A stretch of 64,000 bases of DNA from Hemileia vastatrix. Taxonomy: Eukaryota; Basidiomycota; Pucciniomycetes; Pucciniales; Zaghouaniaceae. The DNA lies in contig JASXTE010000015.1 in NCBI GenBank assembly GCA_030280995.1, positions 19,171,001 to 19,235,000 of the forward strand, given 5' to 3'. The notes below the pieces were generated by a model. The model worked only from the letters and a program-made list of their open reading frames with translations, was not told where the DNA came from and did no database searches. The translations under genes and the position numbers were made by a program. This document shows, piece by piece, positions 35,551 to 47,246 of the stretch (the first letter of the stretch is position 1; each line of letters opens with the position of its first letter).

Positions 35551-38500
35551 AAGTTTGAGGATAGTTTCTTTCATAGAAGGAGGGATTACAATTACATTAG
35601 TAAGCCTTCTTCTATAATAAATATGACCATCTTTAATAGAAAACTTTCCTTTCATCAAAGCACTTTGATATTTTGAAGGAAGATTTTTGGTTAATTCCTG
35701 AATTGAAGCATTCTTAGGATCATTTAAGATAGTAACTAATTTATTTAAATCAGAATCCTTATCATATGAATCCAGTATTTATTGTAATAACTCCTCTTCC
35801 ATATCAACTATAAATATACCATGGATATGAACAGTATCATCTTCAGGTACATAAGCAGGATTGGAGTCATTATTTGGCAGAGGCAGTCTGGACAGCATAT
35901 CAACATTGGAGTGAACATTTCCAGCCCTATTGATAATTGTCATCCGTCCTCTGTACTCTTGAACTGCAAGTTGCCACCTGAACATATGTCTATTAGGTGT
36001 TTTCAGGTTTAAGAGGGACTTAACAGCACTACAGTCAGTTACTAATTCAAACTTTTGGTCATCTAGATAGTAATGAAGTTTATCAAGAGCCCAAACAACT
36101 TCTAAGCACTCTAATTAGAGTGGCACCATCTTTCAATTCACTATTTCTCAAGGTTCTTGAAATATAACAAATTACAACCTCTGAGGATCTATTATTAATA
36201 ATTTGTTTCTGGTGGAGGGCAGCACCCAAACCAACAAAGCTAGCATCTGTATACAGGAAAAATGGTTTGTTAAAATCTAGAAGAGCTAAGATAGGAGCTG
36301 TCATTAAGCAAAAGTTTAAAGTATCAAAAGCTTTTTGAAAGTCACTATCCCAGATGAATGCAACATCTTTCCTAGTTAGTTTGGTAAGAGGTAAGGCTAT
36401 GACCTGATAAATTTTAATATATTGTCTGTAATAACCACACATACCTAAAAAACTTTCGATTTCTCTTACAGAAGTTGGTGCTTTCACATTTTGAATTGCA
36501 GCAACTTTGTTTTGGTCTACACAAATTTTTACGCCTGACACAACATGGCCAAGGACTTTCAAAGATTGAAAACCAAATTTACACTTTTTCAAGGACAAGG
36601 TCATATTTATTTCATCCATTTTTTGAAAAACTCTATTCAAGTGAACCATATGTTCATCAAAAGTTTTAGAAAAAATTATGATATCATCAATATACACCAT
36701 GAGCCATCCCTCAATTATTTCCTGATGGAAAGTGTTATCCATGACTTTCTGGAAAACTGAAGGGGCATTTTTAGGGCCAAATTGAATTTTTAACATACTT
36801 ATATATTCCCATATGAGTAGCGATAAGCAAAAAATTCTGAGAATTTCTCTCAACTGGAAATTGATGATACCCTTTGTTACCATCCAGACAACTAATAAAT
36901 TTTGCACCTTGCAAGGTAGCATGTATTGAATTAATTCTGGGTAAAGGATAAATATCATCAACAGTATAAAGGTTTAATGCTCTGTAATCTCCACATAATC
37001 TAGCCTTATCTTTTTCATAAGAAATCAAGACTTGGGAGATGAAACAATATTTGGGGGTGACATCCACTTTCTCAATGATATTCATTTTTAATAATGTGGT
37101 AATATTATCTTCAATATCCTTTCTTTGTGTTGGAGAAGCAGGATATGGTTTTTTCTTAAGACTAGGAGGAATATCACTCAAGTTACAGGATAACATAATT
37201 TTCATTTCTTCCTGAACACTTCCAAGACATGAGAACCATGAGCAAAAGCCATAGGGAATGAAGTAATTGAGGAAACAATAGAATCCTTTTTTTCACTAGT
37301 TAACTGATCACCAAAAGAAGAAGTATTTATTTCATTTAATAAATCATTCATCTAAATTTTTGGTCTGCCTTTACACTGGATCAGTGAGTTACAAGACTTT
37401 AACAGATGCCCAGAAGGTTTTCTAGGGGAGGAAATTTTGAATTTTCTTTTGCCATTCAATCCCAAGGTGAAGCAATTATTTGCTGGGTCCAATTTCACGC
37501 CAAACATAGTCAAAATATCATTACCCATAATAAAACAATTGCTTAAATTATCATTTTTCATGACAAAAAATTCACAAATAGCTCTGACAAAACCAGCATT
37601 ACATTTGTAGAATACAGAGGTTTTATATTTGCCAATAGGAATTAAGGTAGAACCATACCCTCTCCATTTTTCAGAAGTTATAGGTAATAATTTACTCAAA
37701 TAATCTTTATCTACTGAAGCTAAAGCTTTTTCAGACAATACACTTCCTCCAGCACCAGAATCAAGAACTACATCAACATTTTTACCATTAATGATAACAG
37801 GTGCCTTCAAAGGGGATATGGCTACAGAATTGTTAGTAATATCTTTAATTATCTCAGCATTTTCTACTGAAGATAAATTCAATACACATTCTTCAGATAT
37901 ATTATCTAAATAATGGACATCCTGTTCCAACATTAAAACATCTTTGACAGATTCATTGTCGTAGGAGATATTACTTTCACAGTCACTAGAAGAATTATTG
38001 ACATCAATTTCAGCCTCATTGGTGTCCTCATTGTGTTCAACAAGATTAATTTTCTTGTCACAAACATGACCCTTTTGCCATGGTTTGTTACATTTATAAC
38101 AAGTATTTGTTGCATATTTTTTAGGTGCAACTGGGGCAGAGGGTCTACCAGCTTTTTCTGGGGGCTTTGTAGAGGGTTTATTCTGATCATTTTAAGATTT
38201 ACCAAGGTAATTCTTAGGTTCATATCTATGGTTGAGTAGTACCTCATTAAATATATTAATGAAAGAAGAATGTTCCCTCACATGCTCAGTTCTAGCTGCA
38301 ATTAAATCTCTAAGAGAATTTGGCAATTAATACAAGATTTTATCTCTCCAAATATCATAATCCATCTTTGGATCAACTGCTCTTAGGATTTTTGTTACTT
38401 TCATAAGAAAAACAATGGGTTTTTCAACAGAGGAGGATACATATCTAGTATTCTCATACAGTCTTTGCTGAGCCGACCTGAATTTTGAACCACCAAATTG

Positions 38501-39361
38501 ATTCTCAATCAAGGATTTCCACTCATTCCATGTATAATGGTTATTATCTAATAGAACGGATTCATACCACATCAAGGCTGAATTGGAAAATAAAGAAATT
38601 AGCTTAGAAACAATTTCCTCATCAGTTAGTTTATAAGATTTCTTTAAATTATCAATCCTTTGTATAAAGTTTTGCCAATCAGATGAAGAATCACCATCAA
38701 AGGTAGGATATTGATCCAAATTAGGCCAATTTTTCTGGCTACTGGGGTTTTCTATCCTATGGTTTGAATTATTCAAGGTTATCAGTTCTTGAAGCCTTGA
38801 AAGGTGTTCAGATATTTCATTATTCACAGATGCAGCTGGTTGCTGAAAATTATGTTGGTAGTTGGTCATCAAGTAATCCCATTTCCATTGCTCCACTTGC
38901 AGAGTGCCTTGATTGTGGGTAAGGGAGCTGGGTTTTGATTGGGCTGAGGTTGAGGCTGAGGTTGGGAAGCTGGGAAATGAGGAGGTTGACCCTGTTTGGG
39001 ATTTAATAACTCCTGCATCTGCTTCCAGAGTATTTCTACCCTTGCCTTGTACTTCATGCTTTCTGCTCTCAGTTCCTTTATATGGCTTGACAGATTGTTT
39101 ACCTGCTGTGCTAGAGGAATCTTTTTTATTTTTATACTTCTGAGTGGATTGTCCTGATGTATTTGAGGTTTTACTTCTTTCAGAGTTGTTTGGTGAGGGG
39201 GGTTTGCCACTTCTCCTGACATTTCCACATCCTGAAGGTTTTTTGTCAGCTGAATAATTTTTGTAAGTTACTTTAGAAGAACCTAGAGATTCAGTGTCAA
39301 CATCCACTTCAATCTCATCCACATGTAAGTTATCCATGCTTTTAGCCAAACTACTGGACAT
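35551..39361 (-). pseudogene. gag-pol: Element E2 gag-pol, 5' portion (gag to RNase H)
   Basis: It starts at ATG 39361 (MSSSLAKSMDNLHVDEIEVD). An internal deletion removes the coiled-coil region, so the text runs from the QWKWDYLMTNYQ box of ORF-B straight into ASVNNEISEHL of Gag within one open frame. Capsid (DGDSSSDW), zinc knuckle CYKCNKPWQKGHVC-like (about 38100), protease LDSGAGGSVLS (about 37760), RT with YIDDIIIF (about 36690) and RNase H (YTDASFVGLGAAL) follow. Breaks include TAA 38327-38329, a stop near 38193, shifts near 37930, 37350 and 36780, and one near 36100. A interrupts it at 35550. Confidence 0.9.
38869..39228 (-). pseudogene. Element E2 ORF-B, shifted and truncated
   Basis: ATG 39228 (MEMSGEVANPPHQTTLKE) opens the +1 frame: helical segment (QQVNNLSSHIKELRAESMKYK), WKQMQELLNPKQ, Pro/Gln-rich stretch. 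A small indel near 38930 then moves the ORF-B text (LTHNQGTLQVEQWKWDYL) into the Gag frame. The C-terminal basic tail and the candidate intron are lost in the internal deletion. Confidence 0.6.
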
Positions 39362-40046
39362 TTAAACTTTGAAAAAGAGAATCAAAACTAAACAATGATT
39401 CAATTCAATTTGTTATTTCAAAATAAAATATAATCAATTGTATTTAAAAAAAATTTAAATTTTTTATTAAAAAATCAATTAATTAAAAAAATGTAATACA
39501 AATATATGTAATTACAATGTTTATTAAGAATTGACAATAATTAAAATGGGACCAACCAACAAAGGTTTTATAAGTCAACCAAAATAATTAATACCAAAAT
39601 TAATATAATGGTAATATTGGGACTAAGTACTGAGTACTATTATGGTCAACCAATAAAAAAAATATTTAATAAAATTACTTCAATTATTTATTAAAATTAA
39701 TTTCCTGCTAGGACTAAAAGTCTTACTCTATTATGGTCAACTAGGAAAAAAATTTTAATATAATGAAAACTTACACTCAGTGAATCAGCAATTAAGCCAC
39801 AAACACTGTTATTGCAGTAAAAATATAACACTATGAGTGAGAGGTGCAAAGGTGAACTTACTATTGTGATCGTAAAGTCATTCCAAAATAATATATAATT
39901 TAAATTATTATAAACATAAACAATCAAACCCAAGTTCAAAACACGGTCGCAGCAAAAAGTTTACTTTTTGGCTTGGGTGGTTTATGCCCTTTGTCTTCGT
40001 CGTTCAGAAAGGCCCTCAATTATCGTCGTTTGGAAAGGCCCCAAAT
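39362..40046 (-). other. Element E2 5' leader with duplicated PBS block
   Basis: On the minus strand the LTR is followed by atTTGGGGCCTTTCC. A 26-bp unit (tcgtcgtttggaaaggcccc... on the plus strand) is tandemly duplicated at 39997-40022 and 40023-40048, so two PBS-like blocks stand side by side. The leader also has two GTTGACCATAATAG...CTTAGTCC segments (about 39650-39605 and 39752-39705). Confidence 0.7.
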
Positions 40047-41242
40047 TATCGGCCGGTCGTCTAAAAGAAGAAGGAGGAGAAGGGGAAAAGGGACAATAGA
40101 GGGGGAAGACAAGATATTACAAAGGTGGAGAGTAATAAAATAATATATGTATCTTGAAAAGAGAGGACAACAAGAGAACTTGGAGACTTGACACAACTGC
40201 AAGGTTTTATTTAAATTATAAGATAATTTTACTAGTAATTATGTTCAAAGCACAGCAATCAGTTATAATTATTATTAGACTTAAAGCAACCTTTAATTAT
40301 TTATATAATATTTTAGTTAGAATTTTAATACTAATAGAAATAGTAGATAAACGTATTATATTTAAGATATATTCAAGTTGAGTGTGTAATAAGTACTAAG
40401 CTACCAGAAAGGTTTCCAAAGCACTTTTACAGGCAAGAGGACCTTCTGGAGAGTTCCAATAGTAATTAAAAAAGAGTAAAATAATGTGAAATAAATAATT
40501 AAAAGAATTTAATTAAAAACATAAAAAATAAACCGGTGAATAAGCAACTATTTTTCCAATCAGAAATTTCTAAAAAAGAATAGGATTAATATAACAAATA
40601 ACTATGTGAGTATGGAAAATGAGAACTGTGAGAAAGAAATCTAAATAAGGAATAAAAATAGCTAAAAAAGTTTAATTAAAACAAAAGGAATTATTTTTAC
40701 GCTTTTAAATAATCTTAATTCAGTATAAGTAAAGGTAATTTAATTATTTCAACTATTTCAAGTAATTAATTGAAACAACTAATTAATTTAATAAATTAAC
40801 TTATTTAAAATGAGAAATTAAATTTAATCATATTAAATAAAATTTTCTTTTAATTAATTCAGTAATTTTTAGTGACACAATTAAGGGTAAAGGAAGCACC
40901 CAATATTTATGGATAGTATTATATGATAAGTGGTATTTAGTTTATATAAATTTTATTATTGAAATTTTAATTACAGTGTAAGTTAAATTTACACTTATAA
41001 TATAATTTTAAATAATTTATTTATACATACAAAGTGCGCCATGATATTATAGAATATAATATTTGTTTATGTAATAAAACTTATTTAATAACAAAATTAA
41101 GTATAGTAATTATTTTATTTATTCATAAAATATTTATAGTTTTATTTTAATAATTTTTTATAATTACATAATGTTATTCCTTTATATTATTGCAGTAATT
41201 TATTATATAAATTACTGGGCTCCTAAGATAGCCTGGCTGACA
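40047..41242 (-). repeat. Element E2 5' LTR (1196 bp)
   Basis: It runs from tatcggccgg to ggctgaca on the plus strand and has the same length as the 3' LTR. On the minus strand it starts TGTCAGCCAGGC. The inner TG...CA end is mutated to TATC. Confidence 0.9.
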
Positions 41243-44200
41243 AAAACCTGTTGTCTTTCATTATTCCAAATGAAAGCTTCTGATTTCTTTATAAGTGTCG
41301 TCAATGGTGCAGCAATTAATTGGTACTTCTTTATATATTTTCTATAATAACCACACATACCAAGAAAAGATTGCACATCCTTTACATTTTGAGGAATTCA
41401 AATATTCATGATTGCAGCCACCTTATTTTGGTCTAAACATATTTTTAAGCCAGATACAATATGACCAAGCACTTTTAAAGACTCAAACCCATATTGACAT
41501 TTTTTCAATGCAAGGATCATTTTTATTTCATCCATTTTCTGAAACACATTCCTTAAATGGATTAAGTGTTCATCATATGGTTTAGAGAACAGAATGATGT
41601 CATCAATGTATACCATTAAACATCCTTCAATCATTTCAATATGGAAAGTTATATCCATTAACTTCTGAAATCCTGAAGGAGCATTTTTTGGTACAAATGG
41701 CATTCCGACATATTTATATATTCCCATATGTGTTGTTATCAACAAAAAGTTCTGTGAATTCTTCACTACAGGAATCTGATGGTACCCTTTATTTCCATCT
41801 AGGCAACATATACACTTAGCACCTTTAAGGGTAGCATGTATAGAGGTAATCCTTGGCAAGGGATAAATATCATCCACTGTGAATGTATTTAATGCTCAAT
41901 AATCTCTGCACAGTCTTACTTTATCTTCTTCATAAGAAATTAGCACTGGTGATATTACACAATATTTTTGTTTAGTTTCAACTTTTTCAAGAATGTTAAT
42001 TTTTAATAACATCTTAATATTATCCTCTATGTCTTTCCTCTTCATTGGTGAAGCAGGGTATGTTTTCTTTTTAATACTAGCAGGAATATTATCCATATCA
42101 CAGGTTAAACTAATTTTCATTTCATGATCTTTTACAAGGCCAAGTTCATTGGTTCCATGTGCAAAAGCCATTGGAAATGATTTAATTAAGTCCAAAATAT
42201 TTGTTTTCTCAGCTTCACTTACCTGAATGCCAAATGATGCTTTTGAAATTTCTGTTTCCAGAAGTTCCATTTCATTGGATTCACTTTCTTTGCAAGGAAT
42301 ATTTTTTACTGACTCAATGTGTAAGACTGTGTTAAAAGAATTTATTTTAAATTTCCTTTTACCATTCATTCCAATTGTAAAATTATTATTAGCAGGGTCT
42401 AATTTCACACCAAATTTAGTCAGAAGGTCATTTCCAATGATAAAACAGTTACTACAATTAGTATTATCCATTACTACAAAGTCACAAGTTACCCTAACAT
42501 AACCATGTTGATGTTTAAAGAAATCAGCAGCTTTGTATCTACCAATGCGGTGTGGTACTGATCCAAAACCTCTCCAATTTTTACTTTGAAGGGTTTCAAG
42601 CTTTGACTTATACTCACTATCAATTTTCTGTAATGTATTTGTTGAAACAACAGAACCAGAATCTCCTGTGTCCAATACTTTGTTTATATTTTCTCCAGAA
42701 AGGATAGCTGGAACCGTGATGGGTGTCATTTTTAAGATATCAGCTTGTATATCTTTAATGATTTCAGCATCCTCAAAATCAATAAAGATTCATTTGAGTC
42801 CATATTTAATATTGGAGTTTCAAATATGGACAAATCATCTTCTAAAATACAGACTTCTTTCTCATCACTCTATGAGATATTACTGTCATAATCACTTGAA
42901 TCTTTACTTTTCTCTGTTTCATTTTCAGATTCAAGCTGATTTTCAACAATATTTATATTCTTCTCACATTTGTTACCTTTTAACCAAGGTTTATTACACT
43001 TATAAAAAGTATAAGTTTCATACTTTTTAGGTACTAAAGGTGCATTAGGTTTTTTCGGCTTCTCCTGAAGTGTTTTTGAATTCTTTTTTTCACAGGTTCA
43101 TTATTTTGTTTATAAGTGGTGTACCTTGCTTCATAATTATGGTTTAATACTATTTCATTACAAATATTAATAAATTCAGAGTATTCATTAACCATTATTT
43201 TTCTAACTACAATAATTTCTCTGACAGATATAGGTAATTTATATATTATCTTATCTTTCCATAAGTTAAAATCCATGTTTGGCTCAATGGCTTTTAAAAT
43301 TTTATTTAAATTCATTAAAAATACCATATGTTTGTCACCATTCAACGCATTATACCTAGTTTTCTCATATAATCTTTGCCTAGTGAACCTGAATTTAGAA
43401 CCTCCAAATTGTTTTTCAATTAGTTGTTTCCATTCAGCCCAAGAGTAATCTTTACCCTCACTCAAAACAGCTTCAAACCATAATAAAGCAACATCCATAA
43501 ATAAAGAGATCAATTTTGATGTTATATCTTCATCTGGTAACTTATATGAGAATTTTAAGTTGTCAATTATTTGAATAAAATGTTGCCAATCAGAGCTGGC
43601 TTCCCCATCATAAGTTGGGTACTGATCAATCTTTGTCCAGTTCTTTTGATTGGATTTTATCTCACTAATCTTAGGTAAATTCAATAACTCATTTACTTTG
43701 GATAAATGGTCTTGTATTTCCTCTTGCATGGATTTGTGACTTACATTTGTATTTTCAGACTTGACAATACCACCAGATAGTTTTACTTGTGGTTGTATGG
43801 AGAATGATTGAGATTCATTTTTACCAATGAAAGGATTATTATTATACTGAGTATACTTATGATTATCCTGATTCATTAGTAGATTAGCAGTTTCAATCTC
43901 AACTTTAGTTAATCTTTGTAACAGATCAGAGACACTCTGATTTTTTTGTGCAAAAGATAACTTAGTTCTTGATTCAGATTTTAATAAATGTGCTTCATAC
44001 AAATTTTCTAACTCACAGATTTTGTTTGAAAGTTCACTATATTTATTACTCAAAGAATCATACTTAAGAGTTAGATCTAAGTGTTCATTCTCTAATTCTT
44101 TATTTCTTGTTGACAGTTGAGAAATTTCAATGTCAAGGACAAAACTCTATCACTTGTGAGCTTAACTGTCTGTTCCTCACAATCAGTCATTCTATTCCAT

Positions 44201-44450
44201 AATGCTGAAAAAATTCTATGAACAGTAGGGTTATCATTAAGATACTCCATGTCTTCATTCTCAATTTTTTCACTGTTTTGTGAACTTCTCATCTCACTAG
44301 TAAGTGGTGGCAACTGAGGATTAACTGTATTATTATTATAAATAGTACTGCTGTTATTGACAAGAGATAAGTCTGGTGTATCTACATCAAAACCTAATTT
44401 TCTCAAGTCCTCCACAATTCTCTGTACAGATTTTACATCAATATTATTAC

Positions 44451-44502
44451 CTATATTGTAATCATCAGTATTGTGTTCAATCTGAGAGGGTAATTGACTT
44501 AC
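44451..44502 (-). other. Candidate 52-nt intron in element C
   Basis: On the minus strand it begins GTAAGT at 44502 and ends gattacaatatag at 44451, followed by GTAATAAT. It is six bases (two codons) shorter than in A, B, E1 and F, yet has the same ends and the same position relative to ORF-B. Confidence 0.55.
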
Positions 44503-44564
44503 CATGGGATTTGTGCAAGCCCTGATTTTTGGCGCTTTTACTTTCCTTTGTAGGGGTGAGCTGA

Positions 44565-44569
44565 GGAAG
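44565..44569. repeat. Left TSD of element B (ggaag)
   Basis: ggaag is repeated exactly at 54209-54213. Confidence 0.94.
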
Positions 44570-46068
44570 TGTCAGCCTGTATATCTCCAGGACTGAGTAA
44601 AAAGTGATTATAAGTTATGTTAAACACATGAACTATACATGGGAATAATAAATAAGAGTACACAAATAGTATACATAAGTAAAATTATGATAATACACAA
44701 AAAATGCCATTATAATACCTTATATACACGCATATATCCACCTTTTATAGGTCTTATGTACTTAATATTAAGTTGGAATATGTTAGGGTAATCTTAAGAA
44801 CCTTAAGTATAAGGCTACATAATTTTTAAGTACACTTAAAGCTGTTATATTCATTGTTTTATGAAAAAAACAAGAAATGCGCTTTATTTCACTTAAAAGT
44901 TGACTATATGCGCTATAAAATTGAGAATATCAAAATTGCGCTTTGACAGATCAATTGGGCTCAATTAGAACTATTGATTTGGCTATTTAAATGCATAAAA
45001 ATAACACTTTTCAAATTTGGTGTTTTTTATGCCAGAAATGGCTTCTGTGTACTGGCCACATACTGCCTGCTTTTTTCCCGTGTGAATAGCTTCATTTTTA
45101 GCAAAGTTAGCTTTTTCACACTATAATTACCCCACATTCTACGCCCACTGTGGGGAAACACACTAAAATAGGCGACAGGTGCTTATTTAGTGTCCTAGCT
45201 TAATTAATAATGCATTGACCTTGTTTATATGCACTAATTTCATTAATAACCTCACTCTTGGCACTTTATTTCATCACCACGCTTAAATTCGCCTAATTTT
45301 AGTCAAGGATTTACCCATGAAAGCTCCTGCCAAGAACTGCATGTAGTTACCCCACATCTCACACTCTTTTTTGAGTTTTTGGGTGGTTTCTCAGTCAATT
45401 TCGGTTATTTTTGAATGGGAATTTCACGTAGTATAATGTCAGGATTAGCCCCATTATTTCTACAGTAAATCCCCCTTATTATTAAGCTATTATTAACATT
45501 AAAAGTCTCCTTTAGTCTTTAATATTATTGTTTTATACGCATATACTCTCTTTTTGTCTTTTTCTTTAATTTTGATGGATTTCCCTTATTATTATAGGAT
45601 TTTGGTGGTTGTTACTCTTCTAATTATGTCATGGGTTACTGGGAATGTTGATGGGCATGTCTATTAGTTGTTTAGAGGCGTCATTAACTGTTTATTTGGT
45701 GGTATATCAAGGGAATCATTGGGGAACTCAGTGTGTATAAAAGGAGGGGGTTTTTGGGTTGTATTTCTTCATTCTTTATCATTACAATTTAACCAATATA
45801 ACCAAATAAATTACAATACATATCAATTAGTACTTTTATAAGTCTTTTGAATAGTATCTGAATTAAATAATCTATTTTTCTACAAACTACAAAGATTGTA
45901 AGCCATATATAAGAATAGTGAGAATTATATTACTGAGACCTTTATATTTGATTATATTTTACAACTTAGTGGATTAAAACTACAGTATTCATATAGGACC
46001 ATTAAAATCTTCTAGAAAACTGACTATTCAAGCTAGTTCACGTCCTTGTACTTGACCTTAGCCTGACA
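44570..46068 (+). repeat. Element B 5' LTR (1499 bp)
   Basis: TGTCAGCCTGTATATCTCC...TTAGCCTGACA. TATAAAAGG is at 45736-45744. The inverted repeat CCCCAC...GTGGGG is at 45130-45155. Confidence 0.95.
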
Positions 46069-46654
46069 ATTGGGGACCTTTCCTCAAGAATTCTGTTATA
46101 ATCCTGTAAGTGAAATTTTCAAAAGAAGGTGCACGTAAATAATATCCCTATAGAAATATTTGGATAATTACAACAGGTTGGGGTCACTTATATAGTGATT
46201 TCAGAAAAAGAAGCCCTGTTATATAATAAAATTGTGATATTGAATCATCAATTTTACCACTAATTTAACATATAATTGTTCTTAGTGGGAGTCTGTCAAT
46301 AGACCAATTAAATTTGTGATCTTTGCAGATAATAACAAATTAAACTGATTAATTGTTTTCTTTTTACAGAACTCTTAATCCCTTTTTATTGGTTTGTAAA
46401 ATTCATTTAATATTTAGAAAGAATCTTACTAACAAATTTTCTTTTTTAAATATAAATACACGGCTACATATTGTAGACCAGTTAAATCAAGTGACCACAT
46501 AAAAAGCATATTTGACTTTTGGCACTTAAAGATTCACTTAATACCAATAAGTAAGCAATAAAATTGTCTTCAGTGGTATTAATAAATACTGATTAAACTC
46601 CTTTTTAAAGTTTTTTAAATCTAAACTTTCAATTCTCTGAAATTCCACGTAAAA
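46069..46654 (+). other. Element B 5' leader with PBS block
   Basis: It starts atTGGGGACCTTTCC (TGG at 46071). One copy of the CCACTAA...TTAGTGG hairpin segment lies near 46254-46335. There is no coding sequence. Confidence 0.7.
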
Positions 46655-46742
46655 ATGTGTGACAACAATGACATTGTAAGTAATAAGGCAAAAACTTATA
46701 ACTTAAGAACTAGAGCGGAAAGACCTGTTACAGGAAATCCAA

Positions 46743-47192
46743 ATGGAGGGTCAAGAATCAACAGTAACAATAAACAACACCCCACCAATGTCCATGGAGG
46801 AAAAGGAAAAGCTCTTAAAACAAATGTCAATAAAGAAGTCCAAAAACACATTACAAGAGCAAATTCACTCCCTCTCAACCCTACTGAATACACTAACAAT
46901 AAGAGTAAACAATATGTTAGACCAGATCAACAATCTGGAGAAAAGGGCGGCACAGGGCTTTATAGAAGTCAACCAGGCTCTAGTGGATATAAGGTCTCAT
47001 CAACAACCAGTGGCACCAAATACCACAGCAACACCTCCAGTCCCAGAAGAGGACCAAAAGATAACTGTAAGCAAAAGGAAGTGGGATTGGTATGCCCAAA
47101 ACTACAACAGTCCTCCTCAACAGGGATCCAGCAGTCACTCTTACAGGGGAAAGCCAAGGAGAGGCAGGGGAAATGGAATAAGACCGTGGTAA
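46743..47192 (+). CDS. Element B ORF-B: overlapping coiled-coil/RG-rich protein, 149 aa, intact
   Basis: The +1 frame over gag runs from ATG 46743 to TAA 47190-47192, the same length as in A. It is polar at the start (MEGQESTVTINNTPP), then a coiled coil (KNTLQEQIHSLSTLLNTL; LDQINNLEKRAAQGF), a Pro/Gln linker, KRKWDWYAQNYNSPPQQ, and a basic tail (YRGKPRRGRGNGIRPW). KNTLQEQIHSLSTLLNTLTI is identical in A, while the Gag residues over the same DNA differ at about ten places. The gag start is only 88 bases upstream, so leaky scanning from ATG 46655 could reach it; this is inference. Its stop lies in TGGTAAGT. Confidence 0.8.
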   Translation: MEGQESTVTINNTPPMSMEEKEKLLKQMSIKKSKNTLQEQIHSLSTLLNTLTIRVNNMLDQINNLEKRAAQGFIEVNQALVDIRSHQQPVAPNTTATPPVPEEDQKITVSKRKWDWYAQNYNSPPQQGSSSHSYRGKPRRGRGNGIRPW

Positions 47193-47246
47193 GTCATCCA
47201 TCTTCTCAAGATCAATTATATAATCCTAAAAATGAATTACTTATAG
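47189..47246 (+). other. Candidate 58-nt intron in element B
   Basis: GTAAGT starts at 47189 and the segment ends ttacttatag at 47246, followed by GTAATGAA. Splicing preserves the ORF-B end TGG-TAA and truncates Gag after about ten extra codons. Confidence 0.62.

Larger units (their letters stand above)
23327..41242 (-). mobile_element. Element E2: Ty3/Gypsy chromovirus related to E1, interrupted by A
   Basis: This minus-strand element has two 1196-bp LTRs (TGTCAGCCAGGC...CCGGCCGAT on the minus strand). Its own sequence is 23327-25858 and 35551-41242, about 8.2 kb. It is inserted in RNase H of C, and A is inserted in its integrase zinc region. Its gag carries an internal deletion of about 1.05 kb compared with E1. 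LTR divergence is about 3% by eye. Confidence 0.92.
41243..44569 (-). pseudogene. gag-pol: Element C gag-pol, middle portion (gag to RT)
   Basis: On the minus strand it resumes after B with the end of the low-complexity N-terminus and MVSQLPSQIEHN (44505). It continues with a coiled coil (44450-43900), capsid (YDGEASSDW, about 43620-43130), a zinc knuckle remnant (about 43010-42960) and protease (DTGDSGS, about 42660). RT follows (CVISPVLISYEEDKVRLC; then after TAG near 41895, YIDDIILF at about 41610), to the E2 junction at 41243. Frameshifts lie near 44090, 43035 and 42780. The zinc knuckle Cys is changed (CYKCN-like becomes FYKCN). Confidence 0.88.

Noticed and set aside
38840..38900. E2 gag deletion as a spliced intron copied back into DNA
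   Set aside because: The junction lacks GT...AG ends and shows microhomology instead, so an ordinary deletion is more likely.
46069..46083. Assigning the PBS to a specific tRNA
   Set aside because: The block does not match the 3' end of any tRNA I can recall with confidence, so I left the primer open.
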